Positions 1-5,253 of a DNA stretch of 5,253 nucleotides are shown here, one piece after another (the first letter of the stretch is position 1; each line of letters opens with the position of its first letter). This DNA comes from Oligosphaeraceae bacterium (lineage in GTDB: Bacteria > Verrucomicrobiota > Lentisphaeria > Oligosphaerales > Oligosphaeraceae). Where the stretch lies: assembly GCA_012515455.1 (NCBI GenBank), contig JAAYYJ010000324.1, positions 1 to 5,253 of the forward strand, given 5' to 3'. The position numbers and the translations under genes are program-made. The notes beneath the pieces were generated by a model, which saw nothing but the letters and a program-made list of their open reading frames with translations, was not told the origin of the DNA and ran no database searches.

Positions 1-30
1 CGTTGTCAAGTCTATTGCTACATTTTAGGC

Positions 31-58
31 AAAAAAAAGAGATTTTCAGGAGAAAATC
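31..58 (-). terminator. Candidate weak intrinsic terminator
   Basis: Read on the minus strand, a perfect 7-bp stem (GATTTTC / GAAAATC, positions 58-52 and 47-41) closes a 4-base loop. It is followed by T, C and then eight T (38-31). This order, stem then U-tract, fits a Rho-independent terminator for the minus-strand gene, whose TGA stop (48-46) lies in the loop and the 3' arm of the hairpin. The stem has only two G-C pairs, so it would be weak. On the plus strand the hairpin is followed by A residues, so it would not terminate rightward transcripts. Confidence 0.45.
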
Positions 59-810
59 AGAAAAAAAAGCTCAAACTTCCGTGAAAACCCGCTGAGCAGG
101 TCCGATGCGCCCAGCGTATCCCCGCCACTTTCTGATAGCGACTGCGCATTGCTTGATGCGCCGCCAAAAATGCGCAGCGGTGAATTGTCACTCAGCTGGG
201 TATAGAATTTGAAGATATCATAAGGGAAGCGCCAGTCGAGGAAATAATCCTGGCTGCCATTGAAGGAGGTGTCGGCGGCAAGAATCCGGTAATTGCCGGA
301 TACCGGTACGGAATAAACCGTGATTTCGGCTTTGTCGCCGGGATCATTGACCGATCCCTGAATGGTGTTCTGTTCGAGAAGGATCGCCTCATCCTTGGCA
401 ATGCCATCGACCATGACCAGCCATTCGTAATTGATGGCGTTCAGATTGGTGTCCAGCACCATCCCCCAGCCAAAGGATTGCAGCAAGCCTTGACCACCAC
501 GTCCCGCCGGACTGTCATCCAGCCGTATGCGAAAATAAAAATAACTGCCGTCGTTGAAGATGTAGCCGGAAGAATTGGCTGAATCACCGACGATATTGCG
601 GGAGCCATTGGCATCCGTAAGGCTGTCATACTGAACGATCCCGCCCCGGTACACCGGCAGCCACTGTAGGTCCGAGGGCCAGCTCAGAAGCATCGTCGCC
701 GCAGTAAATAACAGGATAATAAATAGCCGCGGGAGGATAACCCGACGCAAACTGCCCGGACAAAAACAAACAGACGCAACTGCTGTCACTAGCCTGACGA
801 AGCAGGCCAA
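46..810 (-). CDS. Exported all-beta protein of unknown function, possibly CBM9/DOMON-like
   Basis: I do not recognise a named family. The longest frame has 254 residues from a TTG at 810 with no visible ribosome binding site. A GTG at 789, a TTG at 750 and an ATG at 693 are alternative starts. The TTG at 750 fits best for export, because it puts Arg-Arg directly before a hydrophobic stretch (about residues 24-42 of the long form) like a signal peptide or N-terminal anchor. The rest is soluble and beta-rich: RNIVGDS (71-77), YFYFRIRLD (90-98), FGWGMVLDTN (113-122), YEWLVMVDG (128-136), DYFLDWRFPYDIF (188-200) and PLRIFGG (211-217). The spacing of a strand with F/Y-x-R-x-R, a 'W-x-x-x-x-D-T' strand and a late 'F-L-D-W-x-F-P' strand resembles CBM9/DOMON-like sandwiches. 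That assignment is inference. The last 13 residues are an unusual Phe-rich tail read partly through a T8 tract. The gene is divergent from the large hydrolase gene, with about 470 bp between them. Confidence 0.75.
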   Translation of the reverse strand: MACFVRLVTAVASVCFCPGSLRRVILPRLFIILLFTAATMLLSWPSDLQWLPVYRGGIVQYDSLTDANGSRNIVGDSANSSGYIFNDGSYFYFRIRLDDSPAGRGGQGLLQSFGWGMVLDTNLNAINYEWLVMVDGIAKDEAILLEQNTIQGSVNDPGDKAEITVYSVPVSGNYRILAADTSFNGSQDYFLDWRFPYDIFKFYTQLSDNSPLRIFGGASSNAQSLSESGGDTLGASDLLSGFSRKFELFFLIFS

Positions 811-910
811 AACAGCAGTGCGCCATCGTGAATATATTGGTAGCCCCTAGAGGAAAACCACAAGCGGACTTTCTGGTTGTAGGAATTTTCAGACACTACA
901 GGCAGACAAT

Positions 911-942
911 TTGTTAGTAACAAAAAAGGTACGTAATATAAT
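911..942 (+). promoter_or_regulatory. Candidate sigma70-type promoter facing right
   Basis: A TTGTTA box (911-916) is followed after 17 bases by TAATAT (934-939). A perfect TATAAT overlaps it at 937-942, 20 bases from TTGTTA. Surroundings are AT-rich, as usual for promoters. It faces the large hydrolase gene but would leave a leader of about 330 nt, so a nearer promoter may exist. The call rests on box similarity only. Confidence 0.3.
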
Positions 943-997
943 TTCGAAATCAACAAGGTAAAATCAATTTTCATTAATATTATGTAGCGGGCACCCG

Positions 998-1105
998 ATG
1001 GGTAGCGGTAATGCTCTCTTGAAGCTGGTGCGGGGTCTGGGGCTCGCGCTGGTTTTGGCCGGTGGTGTTTCCGGAGGGGGTATCAGGCAAGTGGAGTTCC
1101 CATAA
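998..1105 (+). pseudogene. Short signal-peptide-like frame, possible gene remnant
   Basis: An ATG at 998 opens a 35-residue frame ending at TAA 1103-1105. It has a Lys/Arg-containing start, the hydrophobic run LGLALVLAGGV, then a Gly-rich segment, as in a bacterial signal peptide, but no mature protein follows. Another plus frame opening near 1062 continues with FPEGVSGKWSS and later SGIAFAMADPWGIFDN, and it stays open into the next gene. A single frameshift near 1060-1085 would join signal peptide and body. There is no Shine-Dalgarno sequence before 998. A chance frame in a leader region is equally possible. Confidence 0.2.
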
Positions 1106-1163
1106 TTTGTACCCGTCTGGCAGTGCAGTGCCCGGCCCGGTTGAGAAATTGACCAGGTCTGGA

Positions 1164-1177
1164 ATTGCATTTGCAAT
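1164..1177. promoter_or_regulatory. Short dyad, possible operator
   Basis: ATTGCA (1164-1169) and TGCAAT (1172-1177) form an inverted repeat with 6-bp arms around TT. It lies about 105 bp upstream of the large gene's start, between divergent genes, where a regulator could bind. It is short, and no second copy was noticed, so chance is a real possibility. Confidence 0.15.
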
Positions 1178-1270
1178 GGCCGACCCATGGGGTATATTTG
1201 ATAACCTACATTTTTTGCCCCAGTCAGCATTTTCCTATACCATAATCGATCGAGCAAATTACTTAAGTTC

Positions 1271-1275
1271 AGGAG
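1271..1275 (+). promoter_or_regulatory. Shine-Dalgarno sequence of the large hydrolase gene
   Basis: AGGAG lies six bases before the ATG at 1282. This near-ideal spacing, together with the signal peptide that follows at once, fixes the start codon. Confidence 0.85.
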
Positions 1276-1281
1276 TACTAA

Positions 1282-4200
1282 ATGTTAAGTCTGCGCAAAT
1301 CGGTTTTTCTGTGGCTGTCACTGCTGGCGCTGGCGGTGCCAGCAGCAGAGCTTCTGCCGGTGGCTTCTTATTCCTTCACTGACCCGACCATGCAAGACGG
1401 AAAAAATACCGCCGCGTATGCCGATCCGGGATTCGTGAAACTCACAGACGGGAAATTCAACCCGGAACAATCCGGCGGGCCGGTGCCCAGAGTGGCCTGG
1501 CGCAAACGCGAGGTCCGGCGCCAGCCCCTGAAGATCACCTTCACTTTTCCCACCGAGGTCAAGCTGGAACAGGCGATGCTGCATTTTTTCCGCGGCCCGC
1601 GCAGCTATGGCATCAAGGATATCAAGCTGGTGGGCGAGGATGCCCAGGGCCGGAAGGTCCCCCTGGGAGTCACCACCCTGAACCATCCCTATACCCTACC
1701 CAAGGACGAAGCGTCTTATGGACAGGCCGTGGTTGCGGCCCAGGACCCCACACCGGTCCAGCAGATCGAGATGGTGATTTCCTCCACCGGGGGATATTTG
1801 TCCCTGACTGAAGTGCAGTTCTTCGGACAGGCCCTGCCGGCCCGCAAGGTCGACCTGCCGGAGCGCAACCCGATGGAAAAACTGCTCGCCGGTGCCGCCC
1901 CGGGCTTGCGGTTGTACCGCGACGCGCAGCATTTCGTGCTGGAGAATGACTACGCGCTCTATGTCCTCGACCCGCTCTACAGCGGCGCGGTGAATTTCGC
2001 CTGGGATAAGATCAGCCAGGCGAATCTGGTGCTCTACGCCGCCCCCAATTCCGCCTTCGGGCCGATTTTTTGCGACCGCTTCTGGCCCAATGCCCGCGAT
2101 GTGTTCCGGTTTCAGGAATACCAGGGCGAGGTAATCAGCGACAGCGCGGATAAAAAGCAGGTCCGCTTTACCGGCTATGGCAAAAGCGGTGTCTTCGCCA
2201 ATGTCCAGATCGTCAAAACCTATACCCTGACTGCCGGCAGCTCGACTCTGGCCGTGGACTACGTGATCACTAATGGACTCGATAATGTGGTGCCCCTGAA
2301 TTACGGCTACTGGATGCTCGGCGGGTTCCAGTCCCAGAATGGCTTCCAACGCCTCGTGCCCGGACTCTACGGGGTGGAAAAAAACAGCAGTGCGGCCAAA
2401 CAGTTCGCGACCCGCGATCTGTCCAGTGGCTGGTTCGCAGCCCTGGATGGCGATCTGGGCCTGGCGGTAACCGCACCTTTCGAGTTGCTCAAGGAGGTCT
2501 ATTTCTGGGGCGGGAACCCGTATAACGGCACCGTCGAATGCAAGCTGGGGGTGTACCCCATTCCGGCCGGCGAAGCGCTGGCGTTCCGGCTGGCACTCTG
2601 CCCCTTCAGCGGCATCGGTGTCCCCAGCAAAGTCAATGAACTGATGGCCGGCAGCTTGGGACTGGAACCGGAATACCCTGTTGCACCGGAAAAACTAACC
2701 CTGAAGCTGCGCTTCTTCACCCCGGGCCAATACACCCTGCGCCTGTCCGAGGGACTCTGGCAGGACGGGAAAATCGCATTCAGCCCCGGCCGGACCGAAG
2801 CGCTGCCCGAGGGCAACTCCGCCAGCCTCGACTACACCTTGCAGGCAAAAGCCGGTACCGTGGTGGTCAAGGCCGAAGTGCTGGCCGGAGATCAGGTCGT
2901 CTTCGCCATGGAGGGCAGCAGCGCCTTGGGCAAAAGCAGCGGCAATTACAAACTGACCCCCGACTGCGAGCAAAAACCCGATGCCTCGGCCGCCCAGGAC
3001 AAGCCGGACCTGGACTTCCATTCCCTGGAGGTCCAGACCGAGCACTTCGATTGGGCCAAGCCTTATGCCGGGGGTCGCCCGAAAGTGCTGGCAGTAAACG
3101 GTGTGTACGGCGGCATCCGGGATATGGTCGAGATGGCTCAGCGCTTCGATTTCGAGCTGACCACCAACTACATCGCCGGCTTATGGCGCCTGAGCGGACA
3201 TGTGATGTCGCTGAATTACAACACCTGCCTGAACATCCTGGATAAGGTCCTGGACAATAAATTCGAGGTGATTCTGGTCTCCCACGAGGTCTGGGGCTTG
3301 TTCAGCAAAAGCCTGGCGGAAAAAATCCTGTCTCAGGTGGAGCAGGGCACCGGGCTGATTCTCTGCAGCCCGGGGCAGCTTCCTGAAGCATTGGAGCCGT
3401 ACTTGTCCGCCCACCCGAAAAAGCACTCCTGCCGGGGGCAGTGGCAGGCGGTCAGCGATCATCCGCTGCTTTCCGGCCTGCCCTTCGCCGCCCTGCCGCC
3501 CACCCAGGCCAGATGTTACCAGACCAGCGGCGAGGTCCTGGCCCGGATTGACCAGTTCCCGCTGCTGAGCGCTTTCAAATACGGCCAGGGTCAGGTCTAT
3601 GCGCTGTCCTATCTGGTCAGCAAGCCTAATGTCCGCAAAGAGGATACCTCGCTGCAGAGTTCGTTTTTCCTGCCCCTGCTGACTTACGATCCGCCGGCAA
3701 TGGAATACAAATACTATGAGTACCAGATGGCGCTGCTGGGGCGGCTGCTCTATGCCGCTGCCGGCCGCAGCAGCAATGTCAGCGCCGGCAAGCTGACCGC
3801 CGCGCCCGGGAACTGCCAAGTCGAACTGCAGGCCGCCCAGGACCAGACGGTGCAGCTGGAAATCACCCTCCGGGATAAATTCTCCCAAGTGGTCGCGACC
3901 CGGACCCAGGAGCTCGCCCTGCAGGGCGGCAGCAATCAGACCACCTGCGAGCTGCCCCGGCCAGCCCTGCAGGGGCTGCATTTCACCGACGTCCGGGTGA
4001 TTGGCCAGAACGGCGTGGAATGGTGGGGCAGCGCGGTGTTCGACAATGACGCCGCCGGAAAAATCCTCTCTGTCAGCCTGGAGCAGCGGGTCTACCGCAA
4101 GGATGAGACCCTGTCCGGCGCGCTGACCTGCCAGGGCGCCGGCAGCCCCCAGGTCCGCCTGCTCGATACCTACGGCAATGAATTCGCGCGCGCCAGCGGT

Positions 4201-5253
4201 ACGGAATTCAGCCTGCCGCTGTCCGACTGCCGTACTCCGGTCTGCTGGCTCGAGGCGGAACTGCTCGCTCCGGACGGACAGCTGCTCGACCGGCAGCGGC
4301 ACCGGGTTGGCCTGTATCAGAAGCCAGACTCGCGCCTCTTCAATATCGCCCAAGGATGGCCCGGGATCAGCGAAAAAGGCCAGCTGTTCCTGCTGGATGA
4401 CTACCTGAAGCAGTTGCAGCGCTTCGGCGTCAACTGCACCAGCGGCTCCAATTCCTCCCGTGACGTCAAGGCGGCGGAGGAGATCTTCCGCAATCAAAAC
4501 ATCCTGTATCTGAGCGCCAACAACAATATCAGCGCGGGGGGAAAAAGGCCATACGATATCACGGTCAAAGCGCAAAGCAAGTTCGATCTGATTCGCAGAC
4601 CGTGCCTCAGCGACCCGGAATTCCGCACCCGCCTGGAAACTGAGGGCGGGCAACTGGGCAGGACTTGGCCCTACGGAGTGCTGACCGTCGCCGGACCCGA
4701 TGAGGCAAATATGATCTCCGAGTGGGACGGCTGCTTCTCCGAACACTGCCAGAAGGAATTCCGGCGCTGGCTGCAGGAACAGTACGCGGACCTCGACGCC
4801 CTCAATCGCAGCTGGTGCAGCGAGTTCAAAGCCTGGGACGAGGTGGTGGCCATGACCGCTGCCGAGGTCCGCAACCGGCCCTCGTTCGCGCCCTGGGTCG
4901 ACCACCGCACCTTCAATGACTGGAACCGCGCCGAGGCGCACCGCCTCCTGGTCAGCAGCATCTACCGCACCGACCCCGGGCTGGCTTATTCGCTCTCCGG
5001 GACCTCGGAGACCAACCCGACTAACGCCTGGGATTTCTATCAGTTGATGCCGCACCTGAAGGCGCTGGCCAGCTATACCGGCGAACAGACCATCCAGCAC
5101 CGCTGCTTCTCCCCGCATAAGTTGCTGAATATGCCCTGGCTGGGGTATGACGTCGCCTTCAGCCAGGCTAATTCGCGTATCCTGAATGTCCTGTTCCGCG
5201 GGGCGACCGGACTGAACATCTACGGGAACTTCAATATCACCCCGGATTACCGC
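1282..5253 (+). CDS. Secreted multimodular GH42-like glycoside hydrolase (3' partial)
   Basis: The frame is open for 1324 codons from an ATG with a good ribosome binding site and has no stop before the window ends. Residues 1-22 are a signal peptide: Arg-Lys at 5-6, a Leu/Ala-rich core, and PAA before probable cleavage. Modules, by eye: discoidin-like sandwich 27-183, mutarotase-like sandwich 208-445, Ig-like sandwich about 470-570, amidotransferase-like alpha/beta module 600-828, beta-sandwich 830-1013, and GH42-like barrel from 1019. The strongest family evidence is GPDE (1138-1141), where Glu1141 is the likely acid/base, then FRRWL (1160-1164), LNRSW (1174-1178) and AWDEVV (1184-1189), the order typical of GH42-type beta-galactosidases. 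The protein probably cleaves beta-linked, perhaps galactose-containing, glycans outside the cytoplasm; the substrate is inferred from the family only. It is far longer than ordinary GH42 enzymes (about 650-700 residues), and its modules are in an unusual order. The 3' end, and perhaps the nucleophile, lie outside the window. Confidence 0.9.
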   Translation, partial: MLSLRKSVFLWLSLLALAVPAAELLPVASYSFTDPTMQDGKNTAAYADPGFVKLTDGKFNPEQSGGPVPRVAWRKREVRRQPLKITFTFPTEVKLEQAMLHFFRGPRSYGIKDIKLVGEDAQGRKVPLGVTTLNHPYTLPKDEASYGQAVVAAQDPTPVQQIEMVISSTGGYLSLTEVQFFGQALPARKVDLPERNPMEKLLAGAAPGLRLYRDAQHFVLENDYALYVLDPLYSGAVNFAWDKISQANLVLYAAPNSAFGPIFCDRFWPNARDVFRFQEYQGEVISDSADKKQVRFTGYGKSGVFANVQIVKTYTLTAGSSTLAVDYVITNGLDNVVPLNYGYWMLGGFQSQNGFQRLVPGLYGVEKNSSAAKQFATRDLSSGWFAALDGDLGLAVTAPFELLKEVYFWGGNPYNGTVECKLGVYPIPAGEALAFRLALCPFSGIGVPSKVNELMAGSLGLEPEYPVAPEKLTLKLRFFTPGQYTLRLSEGLWQDGKIAFSPGRTEALPEGNSASLDYTLQAKAGTVVVKAEVLAGDQVVFAMEGSSALGKSSGNYKLTPDCEQKPDASAAQDKPDLDFHSLEVQTEHFDWAKPYAGGRPKVLAVNGVYGGIRDMVEMAQRFDFELTTNYIAGLWRLSGHVMSLNYNTCLNILDKVLDNKFEVILVSHEVWGLFSKSLAEKILSQVEQGTGLILCSPGQLPEALEPYLSAHPKKHSCRGQWQAVSDHPLLSGLPFAALPPTQARCYQTSGEVLARIDQFPLLSAFKYGQGQVYALSYLVSKPNVRKEDTSLQSSFFLPLLTYDPPAMEYKYYEYQMALLGRLLYAAAGRSSNVSAGKLTAAPGNCQVELQAAQDQTVQLEITLRDKFSQVVATRTQELALQGGSNQTTCELPRPALQGLHFTDVRVIGQNGVEWWGSAVFDNDAAGKILSVSLEQRVYRKDETLSGALTCQGAGSPQVRLLDTYGNEFARASGTEFSLPLSDCRTPVCWLEAELLAPDGQLLDRQRHRVGLYQKPDSRLFNIAQGWPGISEKGQLFLLDDYLKQLQRFGVNCTSGSNSSRDVKAAEEIFRNQNILYLSANNNISAGGKRPYDITVKAQSKFDLIRRPCLSDPEFRTRLETEGGQLGRTWPYGVLTVAGPDEANMISEWDGCFSEHCQKEFRRWLQEQYADLDALNRSWCSEFKAWDEVVAMTAAEVRNRPSFAPWVDHRTFNDWNRAEAHRLLVSSIYRTDPGLAYSLSGTSETNPTNAWDFYQLMPHLKALASYTGEQTIQHRCFSPHKLLNMPWLGYDVAFSQANSRILNVLFRGATGLNIYGNFNITPDYR
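1360..1830 (+). other. Discoidin-like N-terminal module (residues 27-183)
   Basis: This segment starts with VASYSF just after the signal peptide, includes a 'KLTDG' turn (53-57), and ends with LTEVQFFG (175-182). These are typical of F5/8 type C (discoidin, CBM32-like) domains, which open with 'a-S-a' strands, carry 'LtDG', and close with 'i-x-E-v-x-v-y-G'. Such domains usually bind sugars. The binding residues cannot be assigned by eye, so the sugar is unknown. Confidence 0.6.
1903..2616 (+). other. Mutarotase-like beta-sandwich module (residues 208-445)
   Basis: After a short linker, this module begins with FVLENDYALYVLDP, where a strand enters the 'NDYALYVLDPLYSGAV' turn. It continues with a long series of amphipathic strands, including VKTYTLTAGSSTLAVDYVITN and YGYWMLGGFQ, and ends at LALCPFSG. 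The pattern of substrate-like beta strands, with 'tYtl-x-x-g-s-x-l-x-v-x-y-x-i-x-N' in the middle, is that of the galactose mutarotase-like superfold found in many glycoside hydrolases. It probably supports or binds glycan. No catalytic role is evident. Confidence 0.5.
3079..3765 (+). other. Class I glutamine-amidotransferase-like module (residues 600-828)
   Basis: A Rossmann-like pattern is visible: PKVLAV (600-605), the helix DMVEMAQRFDFE (614-625), FEVILVS before a helix, then GTGLILCSPG ending near 698, and GQGQVYALSYLV (768-779). The helix YEYQMALLGRLLYAAAG (812-828) closes it. GH42 enzymes carry such a fold as their trimerisation domain. I see no GxCxG nucleophile elbow of working amidotransferases; Cys695 sits in LCSPG. 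It is therefore probably structural or oligomerising rather than catalytic. Confidence 0.6.
4336..5253 (+). other. GH42-like catalytic barrel, incomplete (residues 1019 onward)
   Basis: The barrel seems to start at LFNIAQGWPG (1019-1028), followed by helix LLDDYLKQLQRFGVNC. Glu1141 in GPDEAN is the candidate acid/base. It is followed by a Cys-containing segment and the FRRWL, LNRSW and AWDEVV signatures. Further on come DFYQLMPHLKALASYTGEQ (1251-1269), MPWLGYD (1284-1290) and FRGATGLNIYG (1305-1315), which fit late strands of the barrel. A classical E-x-x-P-G nucleophile motif is not visible before the window ends. Glu1268 is the only obvious late carboxylate in a suggestive place, and this is tentative. 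Confidence 0.65.

Larger units (their letters stand above)
811..1281. other. Divergent intergenic region, no intact gene seen
   Basis: This 471-bp stretch lies between the two divergent genes. Its AT-rich part (about 895-990) carries the promoter candidate. The part at 998-1100 is GC-rich and holds a short signal-peptide-like reading frame. The part at 1195-1281 is AT-rich again and leads into the ribosome binding site of the large gene; it contains TATACCATAAT (1236-1246) without a well-placed -35 box. The remaining short frames on either strand have no recognisable domain. The region probably holds promoters for both neighbours and perhaps the remains of a decayed gene. Confidence 0.6.

Noticed and set aside
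41..58. The hairpin as a bidirectional terminator
   Set aside because: On the plus strand it is followed by A residues and not T, so only the minus-strand reading fits an intrinsic terminator.
626..826. A 66-codon minus-strand frame with an ATG at 826 overlapping the start of the exported protein
   Set aside because: It runs in a different frame from the exported protein, has no domain, and stops at 626. The overlapping frame continues with consistent strand-like motifs. The ATG could be a true upstream start only if there were a frameshift, for which I see no evidence.
964..1257. A 97-codon minus-strand frame in the intergenic region
   Set aside because: It has no recognisable domain and low-complexity Pro-rich stretches, and it overlaps the promoter candidate and leader of the plus-strand gene.
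1261..1268. ACTTAAGT palindrome just upstream of the ribosome binding site
   Set aside because: An 8-bp palindrome is expected by chance in an AT-rich leader, and no second copy or larger symmetry supports an operator.
1318..3045. Minus-strand frames at 1318-1686, 1696-2349 and 2695-3045
   Set aside because: They share the same codon-aligned register. Their ends fall on sense TCA (1318), CTA (1696) and CTA (2695) codons of the hydrolase gene, so they are shadows caused by codon avoidance.
3181..5118. A 645-codon open frame on the minus strand inside the hydrolase gene
   Set aside because: It is exactly codon-aligned with the sense gene. In this register antisense stops arise only from sense TTA, CTA and TCA codons, which this GC-rich gene almost never uses. 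Its end at 3181 is a sense TTA. The product is Gly/Ala/Gln/Leu-rich without any recognisable domain, whereas the sense strand has clear family motifs.

Overview
The window most likely comes from an uncultured, polysaccharide-degrading bacterium. The main gene resembles a group of very long secreted glycoside hydrolases that I associate with Lentisphaerota, Planctomycetota, Armatimonadota and similar lineages. The sequence cannot decide between these. The main gene is GC-rich, and the left third of the window is visibly more AT-rich.

Layout: (1) Positions 31-58 hold a small hairpin and a T8 tract, read on the minus strand, which look like a weak intrinsic terminator. (2) Positions 46-810 (minus) encode an exported all-beta protein of about 215-254 residues, possibly with a CBM9/DOMON-like fold; its exact start is uncertain. 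(3) Positions 811-1281 separate the two divergent genes. This stretch has a sigma70-like promoter candidate, a short dyad and possible remains of a small secreted-protein gene, but no convincing intact gene. (4) Positions 1282-5253 (plus) are the first 1324 codons of one open gene that runs off the window. It has a clear Shine-Dalgarno sequence and a signal peptide.

The large protein reads as a chain of modules: signal peptide, discoidin-like beta-sandwich (about 27-183), mutarotase-like beta-sandwich (about 208-445), Ig-like beta-sandwich (about 470-570), class I glutamine-amidotransferase-like alpha/beta module (about 600-828), another beta-sandwich (about 830-1013), and a GH42-like (beta/alpha)8 barrel from about 1019 that is still unfinished at the edge. 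In classical GH42 beta-galactosidases the amidotransferase-like module follows the barrel. Here it comes before it, which is the most notable point in the window.

Both recognisable genes encode exported proteins with carbohydrate-binding-like folds, so a shared role in extracellular or periplasmic glycan handling is reasonable, but it is inferred from context only. I saw no mobile element, CRISPR array, RNA gene or defence-like system.
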